Shown piece after piece: positions 55,350-62,981 of a DNA stretch of 64,000 nt. Position 1 is the stretch's first letter. The number at the start of each line of letters is the position of its first letter. Origin of the DNA: JAABQT01 sp035459025 (GTDB taxonomy: Bacteria > Pseudomonadota > Gammaproteobacteria > Burkholderiales > SG8-39). A program made the position numbers and the translations under genes. The stretch covers positions 19,804 through 83,803 of the forward strand of contig DATHYT010000074.1 of assembly GCA_035459025.1 (NCBI GenBank). The letters run 5' to 3'. The notes beneath the pieces were generated by a model. That model saw only the letters and a list, made by a program, of their open reading frames with translations. It was not told the origin of the DNA and did no database searches.

Positions 55350-55386
55350 CCACATGTTCCCGTGGTACTATCACGCTTCCACGTGG
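55350..55386 (+). promoter_or_regulatory. Promoter and possible operator of the toxin-antitoxin pair
   Basis: TGGTACTAT (55363-55371) resembles an extended -10 element, with no clear -35. It is embedded between CCAC-N8-GTGG (55350-55365) and the perfect palindrome CCACGTGG (55379-55386), which suit binding by a ribbon-helix-helix protein such as the one encoded next. Confidence 0.45.
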
Positions 55387-55396
55387 AGCCCCCGCC

Positions 55397-55816
55397 ATGC
55401 CCAACCTGACGATCCAGCTCGACGCGGCCCTGCTCAAGGCCGCCAAGGTGTATGCCGCCCGGCACGACACCTCGATCAGCGAGCTCGTGCGGCGGCACCT
55501 CGCCGAGCTCACCCGCGCGACGAACAACGAGATCGCGGCGCAGCTGGCGGCCGAGCGATCGCGCATCCAGGCGCTGGCGAAGAAGCGCGGCCTGCACAAT
55601 CTCCGGGTGTTCGGCTCGGTCGCGCGGGGCGAGGCCGACGACGCGAGCGACGTGGACCTGCTCGTCGACGCGCACAAGGGCACGAGCCTCATCGATCTCA
55701 TCGGCTTCCAGCGCGAGCTCGCGGCGCTCCTCGGCCGCAAGGTGGATGTCGTGACGCCGGCCGGGCTGCCGCCCGAGGTCCGTTCGCGCGCTCTCGCGGA
55801 GGCGACGCCCCTTTGA
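55397..55816 (+). CDS. Antitoxin: ribbon-helix-helix domain fused to an MNT nucleotidyltransferase
   Basis: A 139-residue protein with two parts. Residues 1-42 look like a ribbon-helix-helix DNA-binding domain (NLTIQLDAALLKAAKVYAAR then SISELVRRHLAEL). Residues about 60-139 are a minimal nucleotidyltransferase with the GS-x10-DxD motif (GSVARGEADDASDVDLLVD). In MntA-HepT systems such an enzyme AMPylates the HEPN toxin to silence it. The extra RHH part would let the antitoxin also repress its own promoter. Its stop overlaps the toxin start. The usual MntA lacks an RHH domain. Confidence 0.85.
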   Translation: MPNLTIQLDAALLKAAKVYAARHDTSISELVRRHLAELTRATNNEIAAQLAAERSRIQALAKKRGLHNLRVFGSVARGEADDASDVDLLVDAHKGTSLIDLIGFQRELAALLGRKVDVVTPAGLPPEVRSRALAEATPL

Positions 55817-56163
55817 GGACCGGAGACCCCGCCGCCGCGCGGCAGGCCCGCCTGCAGCACATCGCGGAGGCCATCGCCCGCATCCGCGAGGACACGGGGG
55901 GCGGAAAGAAGGCCTTCCTTGCCAGTCGCGTGCACCAGCAGGCCGTGATCCTCAACCTGCTGATCATCGGCGAAGCCGTGAAGCACATCGACAGGGAGTC
56001 GCTGTCTACGCAATCCGGCATCCCCTGGACGGACATCACGGGCATGCGGGACGTGATTGCGCACAAGTACTATCACCTGGACCTGGATCTGGTCTGGGAC
56101 ATCATCACGAAGAATCTCGCTCCGCTGGCGGCAGCGGTCGCCGCCTTGCGGCGGCGAGGGTGA
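55813..56163 (+). CDS. HEPN-domain toxin (HepT/DUF86 family)
   Basis: A 116-residue all-helical protein with the RNase motif Rx4HxY in GMRDVIAHKYYHLD; the tyrosine after the histidine is the AMPylation target known in HepT. The conserved LLIIGEAVKHI helix is also present. The proposed TTG start overlaps the antitoxin stop (TTGA), and no ATG occurs before the conserved region. It is convergent with the ABC exporter, whose stop lies 38 bases away. Together with the MNT gene it forms a type VII toxin-antitoxin pair. Confidence 0.85.
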   Translation: MRTGDPAAARQARLQHIAEAIARIREDTGGGKKAFLASRVHQQAVILNLLIIGEAVKHIDRESLSTQSGIPWTDITGMRDVIAHKYYHLDLDLVWDIITKNLAPLAAAVAALRRRG

Positions 56164-56201
56164 AGCCGCCGCGCGCGCGCCTACTCCTGTCCGCGGCCGA
56201 C

Positions 56202-58454
56202 TCACCCTTCCCCCCCGCGATCCTCCACCACACTCACCTGCGTCGGCGCCTGCGGCCCCGCCTCCGCCTTCGCCGCCGCCCGCGGCGTGAACTGCACCAC
56301 CTCGTCCACCTTCAACCCCCTCGGCAACTGGTGCGCGATGAAGATGATCGTCACCATACCCTTCAACTGGTTCACCGTCCGCGCGATGCTCTCCGCCGTG
56401 GGCGCATCCAGGTTGCTCGTCGCCTCGTCGAAGATCAGCACCTTCGGCCGCTTCAGCAGTGCCCGCGCAATCGCGATGCGCTGCCGCTGCCCGCCGGACA
56501 GCCCCACGCCGTGCTCGCCGAGCGGCGCCTGGTAGCCCTGCGGCAGCGCCTCGATCACGTCGTGGATCTCCGCCATGCGGCACGCCTCGACGATCTGCTC
56601 GAAGCTCGCATGGGGATTCGCCATCTGCAGGTTGTCGAACACGGTTCCTGAAAACAACGTTGTCTCCTGCGGCACCACGCCGAACCCGGCGCGCAATTCG
56701 TTTGCGTTCATGGTGCGGATGTCCTGCCCGTCGATCAGGATGCGCCCATCCGTAGGCAGGTAGAACCCGAGCAGCAGCTTCGCCAGCGTGCTCTTGCCGC
56801 AGCCGCTCGGCCCGACGAGCACCGTGAGCTGGCCCGGCCGGATGGCCAGGTTGAGGTTCCGGTAGAGCCACGGATGCTGCTCCGAGTAGCGGAAGGAGAC
56901 CGCCTTCAGCTCGATCTGCCCCGCCTGCGCGCTGCTCGCTCGCTGCGGCACGAGCGCGTGCGGCTCCGCCGGCATGTCCATGATGTCTCCCAGGCGCCGC
57001 ACCGCCACCCGCGCCTGCTGGAACTGCTGCCACAGGCCGACCAACCGCAGCAGCGGCTGCGACAGGCGCGACGCGAACATCTGGAACGCGACCAGCATCC
57101 CGATGGTGAACGCGCCGGCGCCGGCGGCCGCCCGCGCGGAGCTGTCGATCACGAGGAGCGCCCCCATCACCAGGATGGCGAGCGTCATGACCTGCTCCAG
57201 CGTGTTCGCGAGCACGTTGTAGGTGTTGGCGAGCTGGCGCGTCTCGAAGCCGGCGGCAAGATACTGCGCGAGCTGGTCGCCGTAGCGCTCCTCGAGAACC
57301 GGCTCGAGCTGAAGCGACTTCACGGTCGCCATGCCCGAGACGTATTCGGTGACGAACGCCGTGTTGCGCGCACCGGTGAGGAACTGGCGGTCGAGCTTCA
57401 CGCGAAACATCGGCGTCACGGCCAGGCTCAGGATCGCGATCGCCAGCAGGACCGCGAGGGCGATCAGCGTCAGCTGCCAGCTGTACCAGAACATCACCGC
57501 CAGGAAGACGAACAGGAACGGGCAGTCGAGCAGCAGCGCGACCGCCGCCCCGGAAACGAAGTCCCGGATCTGCTCGACGCCCTGCAGCCGCGCGACCAGC
57601 ACGCCGGTCGTGCGGTGCTCGAAGTACGGCATCGGCAGGCGAAACAGGTGCCGGAACACCGACTGGCCGAGCACCGCGTCGACCCGGTTCCCGGTGTGCA
57701 CGACCAAGTATTGCCGAAGCCATGTCATGACGGCGCCGAACAGCATGAACATCCCCAGCGCCACGCCCACGGCCCACAGCGTGCTCTGCGTGTGGTGCAC
57801 GATCACCTTGTCGATCACCACCTGCGTGAAGAGCGGCGTGGCGAGCCCCGCGACCTGGATCGCCAGGGACGCGACGAGCACGTCGCGCCAGATGGGCTTG
57901 TGCCGGAGCAGTTCGGGGACGAACCAGCCGAAGCCAAAGGCGGCGGGCCGGGCGCGCTTGGCGTCGGGGTCAGCGGGCTCGTTGAGGTCGCGCCGCAGAA
58001 GCACCAGCACCGGGACGAAGGCTTCGTCAAATCTTGCAAGAGGAACGCTAACGGGGTCCCGCGAGGACGACTTGAAGACCACGGCCTGACCGGTATCGCA
58101 CTTCGCGACGATCGCGACCCTGAGCTGCGGCTCGCCCGATTCGGCCTCGGCGCGCTCGAACGCGATGCACGGGCACGTGGTGCGCGCGCCGATCGACGCG
58201 GTGCTCGCCTGGCCGGCGTGAAAGCCGAGCGCGCCGAGCGCGCCGAGCAGCTTCTCTACGGAGTACGGCGGGGGAAACTGCCTCAGGAACAGATCGGCAT
58301 CAAAGGGGACACGGTGCAATGCGCAAAGGGTGCCGAGCACCCAGACGAAATCGTCCTTGGGCACGGCACCCTGCGCACCGCCCCCTGCGGTCGGCTGGGT
58401 CGCCACGGTTCCCCTTTGCGCAGACAGCCTAGACCACGGCCGGCCTCCTGGCAT
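56202..58454 (-). CDS. Type I secretion ABC exporter (HlyB family) with inactive C39-like domain
   Basis: A 750-residue half-transporter. Residues about 30-155 are a C39-like domain without the catalytic cysteine (VLGTLCALHRVPFDADLF), the type that binds RTX cargo instead of cleaving it. Six membrane helices follow (about 180-470), then the ATPase domain with Walker A VGPSGCGKST, signature LSGGQRQR, Walker B LIFDEATSNLD and the H-loop FIAHQ. It should export the giant RTX protein with the HlyD-type adaptor, though a toxin-antitoxin pair in opposite orientation separates it from those genes. Start ATG 58454. Confidence 0.93.
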   Translation of the reverse strand: MPGGRPWSRLSAQRGTVATQPTAGGGAQGAVPKDDFVWVLGTLCALHRVPFDADLFLRQFPPPYSVEKLLGALGALGFHAGQASTASIGARTTCPCIAFERAEAESGEPQLRVAIVAKCDTGQAVVFKSSSRDPVSVPLARFDEAFVPVLVLLRRDLNEPADPDAKRARPAAFGFGWFVPELLRHKPIWRDVLVASLAIQVAGLATPLFTQVVIDKVIVHHTQSTLWAVGVALGMFMLFGAVMTWLRQYLVVHTGNRVDAVLGQSVFRHLFRLPMPYFEHRTTGVLVARLQGVEQIRDFVSGAAVALLLDCPFLFVFLAVMFWYSWQLTLIALAVLLAIAILSLAVTPMFRVKLDRQFLTGARNTAFVTEYVSGMATVKSLQLEPVLEERYGDQLAQYLAAGFETRQLANTYNVLANTLEQVMTLAILVMGALLVIDSSARAAAGAGAFTIGMLVAFQMFASRLSQPLLRLVGLWQQFQQARVAVRRLGDIMDMPAEPHALVPQRASSAQAGQIELKAVSFRYSEQHPWLYRNLNLAIRPGQLTVLVGPSGCGKSTLAKLLLGFYLPTDGRILIDGQDIRTMNANELRAGFGVVPQETTLFSGTVFDNLQMANPHASFEQIVEACRMAEIHDVIEALPQGYQAPLGEHGVGLSGGQRQRIAIARALLKRPKVLIFDEATSNLDAPTAESIARTVNQLKGMVTIIFIAHQLPRGLKVDEVVQFTPRAAAKAEAGPQAPTQVSVVEDRGGEG

Positions 58455-58466
58455 CCACCATACGGT

Positions 58467-59132
58467 CTAGACCGCCCGGACTAAATGGGGACAGACCTCA
58501 TTTTCCTGCGGCCCAGCATTTCTCCTGGGGCGACCCTTCCGGGCACGCGGCGCTCCCGCGGCAAATCCTCCGTTGGTAGCCTTCCTGAGCTCGTCGACCA
58601 GGTTCTGATCGAGCGCCTCGTCAAACAGCCGGCGATAGGGCTCCGCACCGGGAAACGCGGGGTGCGGCCGGATCAGGGGATCCGCTCTTCCGTCCGCGTT
58701 TGCGCGATAGCTCGACCAGGGGTACTCCCGCGGGTGCCGCACCATACCGGCGCTGACAGGGTTCAGTTCCACGTACCGATAACAGGCGAGCGCATAGCGC
58801 TCCGAATCCACCAGGCACGAGCGGAAGCGGCTGTCCCACAGACTGCCCGTGCGCCGGTGGGCGCGGTTGATGTGCTGCGTGTAGCACTGTGCCAGGGACT
58901 TCATCATCAGCGCGCTGCCGCTATCGGTTTGCGGCGTCAGCAGAAGGTGCACGTGGTTGGTCATGAGACAGTATGCGTGCACGGTGCATGCGTGCTCGCG
59001 GGCGAAGTAGCCGAGCAGGCCGAGGTATAAGGCATAGTCTTCGCCACCGAAAAAGCACGCTTGCCGGTTGTGTCCCCGCTGCCTGATATGCAAGGCGACA
59101 CCCGGGACCACGAGGCGACCGGTTCTGGGCAT
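58467..59132 (-). CDS. REP-associated tyrosine transposase (RAYT, Y1_Tnp family)
   Basis: A 221-residue single-strand transposase related to TnpA of IS200. The metal-binding HUH motif is MTNHVHLLLTPQ, and the catalytic tyrosine lies in CYRYVELNPVSAG; both are intact. The ATG at 59132 (MPRTGRLVVPGVALHI) matches the family start, but the frame stays open to an ATG inside the repeat arm (59198), adding MGTDLIFLP and 13 more residues. The C-terminus also reads through the other arm (ENEVCPHL). Such enzymes bind and mobilise REP hairpins, and matching hairpins are scattered in this window. Confidence 0.92.
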   Translation of the reverse strand: MPRTGRLVVPGVALHIRQRGHNRQACFFGGEDYALYLGLLGYFAREHACTVHAYCLMTNHVHLLLTPQTDSGSALMMKSLAQCYTQHINRAHRRTGSLWDSRFRSCLVDSERYALACYRYVELNPVSAGMVRHPREYPWSSYRANADGRADPLIRPHPAFPGAEPYRRLFDEALDQNLVDELRKATNGGFAAGAPRARKGRPRRNAGPQENEVCPHLVRAV

Positions 59133-59200
59133 GCCCTTGAAACGGCCACACCCGTCGCCCGGTTGACAGCGGGGAAGAAAAATGAGGTCTGTCCCCATTT
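58483..59200. mobile_element. RAYT element bounded by inverted REP arms
   Basis: The transposase gene is enclosed by arm AAATGGGGACAGACCTCATT at 58483-58504 and its inverse at 59178-59200. Outside the arms lie the exporter gene and hppD. The 718-base unit looks like the full-length, potentially autonomous source of the short hairpins seen elsewhere in the window. Confidence 0.85.
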
Positions 59201-59210
59201 AAAATGCCGC

Positions 59211-60296
59211 ATGGCCGAGCGCTGGGACAACCCGATGGGCACGGACGGCTTCGAGTTCATCGAGTACGCAGCCCCGGACCCGCAGGTCATGGGGGCGCTT
59301 TTCGAGCGCTTGGGGTTCAGGGCCGTCGCCCGCCACAGGCACAAGAACGTGGTGCTGTATCGGCAGGGTGGCGTCAACTTCATCGTCAACGCGGAGCCGG
59401 ACTCGTTCGCGCAGCGCTTTGCCCGATTGCACGGGCCGAGCATCTGCGCCATCGCGTTTCGCGTGCAGGACGCGAAGAGGGCCTACGAGCGCGCGGTAGA
59501 TCTCGGCGCCTGGGGTTACGCTGGAACCGCCGGGCCGGGGGAACTCAACATCCCGGCGATCAAGGGCATCGGCGATTCGCTCATCTACCTCATCGACCGC
59601 TGGCGCGGCAAGGGCGGAAAGCAAGAAGGCGACATCGGCAACATCGGCTTCTACGACGTCGACTTCGAGCCGCTCCCCGGCGCTGAGCTGAATCCTGCCG
59701 GGTACGGCCTCACGGTCATCGACCACCTCACGCACAACGTGCACAAGGGGCGCATGAAGGAGTGGGCCGACTTTTACGAGCGGCTGTTCAACTTCAAGGA
59801 GATCCGCTACTTCGACATCGAGGGCCAGGTGACCGGCGTGAAGTCGAAGGCCATGACCAGCCCCTGCGGCAAGATCCGTATCCCGATCAACGAGGAAGGC
59901 ACCGAAAAAGCGGGCCAGATCCAGGAGTACCTGGACCTGTACCACGGCGAGGGCATCCAGCACGTGGCGCTCGGCTCGACCGACCTGTTCAGGACGGTGG
60001 ACGCGCTGCGCGCGAACGGCGTGAAGCTCCTCGACACCGTGGACACCTACTACGAGCTCATCGACAAGCGCATTCCGGGCCACGGCGAGAACATCGCCGC
60101 GCTGAAGAAGAGGAAGATCCTCGTCGACGGCAAGAAGGGCGCGCTCCTGCTGCAGATCTTCTCCGAGAACCAGCTCGGCCCGATCTTCTTCGAGTTCATC
60201 CAGAGGAAGGGTGACGAAGGCTTCGGCGAGGGCAACTTCAAGGCACTGTTCGAATCCATCGAGCTCGACCAGATGCGCCGCGGCGTCCTTAAATAG
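59211..60296 (+). CDS. hppD: 4-hydroxyphenylpyruvate dioxygenase
   Basis: HppD converts 4-hydroxyphenylpyruvate to homogentisate in tyrosine breakdown. The 361-residue enzyme shows two vicinal-oxygen-chelate halves, and the Fe(II) ligands are seen as His in VIDHLTHNV, His in GIQHVALGS and Glu in FFEFIQRKGDEGFGEGNF. The ATG at 59211 follows a repeat arm by 10 bases. The stop TAG and the last Lys come from the AAATAG of the next arm. It starts the hppD-hmgA-fahA series, all on the plus strand. Confidence 0.96.
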   Translation: MAERWDNPMGTDGFEFIEYAAPDPQVMGALFERLGFRAVARHRHKNVVLYRQGGVNFIVNAEPDSFAQRFARLHGPSICAIAFRVQDAKRAYERAVDLGAWGYAGTAGPGELNIPAIKGIGDSLIYLIDRWRGKGGKQEGDIGNIGFYDVDFEPLPGAELNPAGYGLTVIDHLTHNVHKGRMKEWADFYERLFNFKEIRYFDIEGQVTGVKSKAMTSPCGKIRIPINEEGTEKAGQIQEYLDLYHGEGIQHVALGSTDLFRTVDALRANGVKLLDTVDTYYELIDKRIPGHGENIAALKKRKILVDGKKGALLLQIFSENQLGPIFFEFIQRKGDEGFGEGNFKALFESIELDQMRRGVLK

Positions 60297-60346
60297 GGAC
60301 AGACCTCATTTTCAACATAGCGGAATAATGAGGTCTGTCCCCATTT
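60291..60346. repeat. REPIN-like hairpin between hppD and hmgA
   Basis: Arm AAATAGGGACAGACCTCATT at 60291-60312 and its inverse at 60327-60346 around CAACATAGCGGAAT. It is identical over its whole length to the hairpin at 61620-61675. Confidence 0.93.
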
Positions 60347-60362
60347 AATATGCCAGCAGAAT

Positions 60363-61625
60363 ATGCGCTATCAGTCCGGGTTCGGTAACACCTTTTCGTC
60401 CGAGGCGGAGAAAGGCGCGCTGCCGGTTGGGCAGAATTCGCCGCAGAAGACACCCAGAGGTCTTTATCCCGAGGTGCTCTCGGGCAGCGCGTTCACCGCG
60501 CCGCGGCACGAAAATCTTTCCAGCTGGCTTTACCGCCTGCGCCCTTCGGCGATGCACGGCCCATTCAAGCAACTGGGCCAGGGGCTGCTGCGCTCCGGGC
60601 CGTTCGACGAGGTGGAAGCCTCGCCGAACCGCCTGCGCTGGGACCCGCTGCCCGTCCCGGCCAAGCCGACCGACTTTATTGACGGACTCTTCACCATCGC
60701 CGGCTCGGGCGACGCCGCCGCGCAATCGGGCATCGCGGTGCACGTGTACCGCGCCAACCGCCCGATGAAGAACCGTTATTTCTACAGCGCCGATGGCGAG
60801 CTGATGTTCGTGCCGCAACAGGGCGCGATCCTGCTCGCCACCGAACTCGGCCGACTCGAGGTCGCGCCCGGCGAGGTCGCTGTCGTACCCCGCGGCACCA
60901 AGTTCCGCCTCGAAGGGAACGGCGCGGTGCGCGGCTACCTGTGCGAGAACTACGGCGCGCCCTTCCGGCTACCCGAGCTCGGCCCCATCGGCTCGCAGGG
61001 CCTCGCGCAGAAGCGCGACTTCCTCGCCCCAGTCGCGGCCTACGAAGACAAGGCGGCCAAGTGTCAGATCGTGGCCAAGTTCCATGGCGGGTTGTGGGGC
61101 GCTGCGTGCAGCCACTCGCCGCTCGACGTGGTGGCATGGCACGGAAACTACACTCCGTACAAGTACGACCTCGCGCGCTTCATGGCGATCAACACCGTGA
61201 GCTTCGACCACCCGGATCCGTCGATCTTCACCGTGCTTACTTCGCCCTCGGGCCAGCCGGGCGTCGCCAACTGCGACTTCGTCATCTTCCCGCCGCGCTG
61301 GATGGTCGCCGAGCACACCTTCCGCCCGCCCTGGTTCCACCGCAACGTGATGAGCGAGCTGATGGGGCTGGTGCGCGGCGTGTACGACGCGAAGGCCGAG
61401 GGGTTCCTGCCGGGCGGCGTGTCGATCCACAACTGCATGAGCGCGCACGGGCCGGATGTCGCGTCCTACGACAAGGCCTCCAAGGCGGTGCTGAAGCCGC
61501 ACAAGATCGAGGACACCCTCGCGTTCATGTGGGAGTCGCGCTACGTCTTCCGCCCCACCAAGGCCGCGCTCGCTGCGAAAGAGCTGCAGAAGAACTATGA
61601 CCGCGTGTGGGACGGCTTTAAATAG
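60363..61625 (+). CDS. hmgA: Homogentisate 1,2-dioxygenase
   Basis: HmgA opens the homogentisate ring to maleylacetoacetate. The 420-residue enzyme begins MRYQSGFGNTFSSEAEKGAL and has the iron ligands His and Glu in VAEHTFRPPWFHRNVMSELMG and His in HNCMSAHGPD. The ATG at 60363 lies 16 bases after a repeat hairpin. Its final codons GGC TTT AAA TAG run into the next hairpin, which supplies the stop. Confidence 0.97.
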   Translation: MRYQSGFGNTFSSEAEKGALPVGQNSPQKTPRGLYPEVLSGSAFTAPRHENLSSWLYRLRPSAMHGPFKQLGQGLLRSGPFDEVEASPNRLRWDPLPVPAKPTDFIDGLFTIAGSGDAAAQSGIAVHVYRANRPMKNRYFYSADGELMFVPQQGAILLATELGRLEVAPGEVAVVPRGTKFRLEGNGAVRGYLCENYGAPFRLPELGPIGSQGLAQKRDFLAPVAAYEDKAAKCQIVAKFHGGLWGAACSHSPLDVVAWHGNYTPYKYDLARFMAINTVSFDHPDPSIFTVLTSPSGQPGVANCDFVIFPPRWMVAEHTFRPPWFHRNVMSELMGLVRGVYDAKAEGFLPGGVSIHNCMSAHGPDVASYDKASKAVLKPHKIEDTLAFMWESRYVFRPTKAALAAKELQKNYDRVWDGFK

Positions 61626-61675
61626 GGACAGACCTCATTTTCAACATAGCGGAATAATGAGGTCTGTCCCCATTT
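61620..61675. repeat. REPIN-like hairpin between hmgA and fahA
   Basis: Same 56 bases as the hairpin at 60291-60346, without a difference. Its left arm holds the hmgA stop codon and its right arm ends at the base before the fahA ATG. Confidence 0.93.
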
Positions 61676-62935
61676 ATGCAAACGCGTAGGCTGAGGAGCT
61701 GGGTCGAGTCGGCGAACGATCCGGCGACCGACTTTCCGATCCAGAACCTGCCGTTCGGCGTGTTCCGGCGAAAGGGCGCGAACGAGGCGCCGCGCGGCGG
61801 CGTGGCGATCGGCGACCAGATTTTCGACCTCGCCGCGGTCGGCCTCAGGACTGGGCCAAACCTGAACAAGCTCGCCGCCGCCGGCCGCCCGGTGTGGCGG
61901 CAACTGCGCCGCGTGCTGCAGCTCGCGCTTTCCGACAAGTCGAAGGCGAAGCGCTTCTCGAAATACCTCGTGCCGATGAACAAGGCCGAGCTCTTCCTGC
62001 CCGTGCAGATCGGCGACTACAGCGACTTCTACGCCGGCATCCACCACGCGCTCGCGGTGGGCAGGATGTTGCGGCCCGACGCGCCGCTGCTACCGAACTA
62101 CAAGTGGGTGCCGATCGGCTACCACGGCCGCGCCTCTTCAGTAGTAGTTTCGGGCACGCCGATCGTGCGCCCCAACGGCCAGACCAAGGCCCCGGAGGCC
62201 GCGGCGCCCTCCTTCGGCCCGTCGCGGCGCCTCGACTACGAGGTCGAGCTCGGCATCGTCATCGGCCCCGGCAACCCGCTCGGCAAGCCCGTCGGCATCC
62301 GGCGCGCGCTCGATCACGTGTTCGGCGTGGTGCTGCTGAACGACTGGTCGGCGCGCGACATCCAGGCCTGGGAGTACCAGCCGCTCGGCCCCTTCCTCGC
62401 CAAGAGCTTCGCCACCACCGTCTCGCCCTGGATCGTGACCCTGGAAGCGCTCGAGCCCTTCCGCTGCCCGGCCTTCCCGCGCGTAGGCGAAGACCCGCGG
62501 CCGCTGCCCCACCTCACGGACGAAGCCGACCAGCAACAAGGCGGCTATGCCATCGGCACCGACATGACCCTGAGCAGCGCGCAGATGCGCGCGAAGAAGC
62601 TCGCGCCTGCGCGCCTGTCCAGATGCAGCTTCCGCGACGCCTATTGGACGATCGCGCAGATCGTCGCGCACCAGAGCTCCAACGGCTGCAACCTGCAGCC
62701 GGGCGACCTCCTCGGCTCGGGCACCCTCTCGGGCACCGAGCCCGGCAGCGCGGGCTCGATGCTCGAGCTGACCCAGGGCGGCAAGACCCCGCTCCAGCTC
62801 CCCGGCGGCGAGACCCGCGCGTTCCTCGCCGACGGCGACGAAGTGATCCAGCGCGGCCGCTGCGAGGCCCAAGGCGCGGTGCCGATCGGCTTCGGCGAGG
62901 CAGCGGGGGTGGTGAAGCCGACGCCGAAGGGGTAA
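61676..62935 (+). CDS. fahA: Fumarylacetoacetase
   Basis: FahA hydrolyses fumarylacetoacetate to fumarate and acetoacetate, ending tyrosine degradation. The 419-residue enzyme has metal ligands in DYSDFYAGIHHALAVG and YEVELGIVIGPGNPLG, and NDWSARDIQAWEYQPLGPF with the following KSFATT. The ATG at 61676 directly abuts a repeat arm, leaving no Shine-Dalgarno other than AGGTCTGT inside the arm. No maleylacetoacetate isomerase gene is in the window. Confidence 0.96.
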   Translation: MQTRRLRSWVESANDPATDFPIQNLPFGVFRRKGANEAPRGGVAIGDQIFDLAAVGLRTGPNLNKLAAAGRPVWRQLRRVLQLALSDKSKAKRFSKYLVPMNKAELFLPVQIGDYSDFYAGIHHALAVGRMLRPDAPLLPNYKWVPIGYHGRASSVVVSGTPIVRPNGQTKAPEAAAPSFGPSRRLDYEVELGIVIGPGNPLGKPVGIRRALDHVFGVVLLNDWSARDIQAWEYQPLGPFLAKSFATTVSPWIVTLEALEPFRCPAFPRVGEDPRPLPHLTDEADQQQGGYAIGTDMTLSSAQMRAKKLAPARLSRCSFRDAYWTIAQIVAHQSSNGCNLQPGDLLGSGTLSGTEPGSAGSMLELTQGGKTPLQLPGGETRAFLADGDEVIQRGRCEAQGAVPIGFGEAAGVVKPTPKG

Positions 62936-62937
62936 AT

Positions 62938-62958
62938 AAATGAGGTCTGTCCCTATTT
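62938..62958. repeat. Solo or truncated REP arm after fahA
   Basis: AAATGAGGTCTGTCCCTATT is the inverted arm (A variant); its partner is reduced to the AAATA just before it, next to the fahA stop. It looks like a hairpin with its left arm and centre deleted. Confidence 0.85.
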
Positions 62959-62981
62959 ATCGCGGTCTTGGCCCTTATACA

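Noticed and set aside
31329..62958. The repeat hairpins as simple transcription terminators
   Set aside because: Although they sit at gene ends, no T-run follows the closing arm; the T-run inside each arm is part of the stem. The matching RAYT element explains them better.
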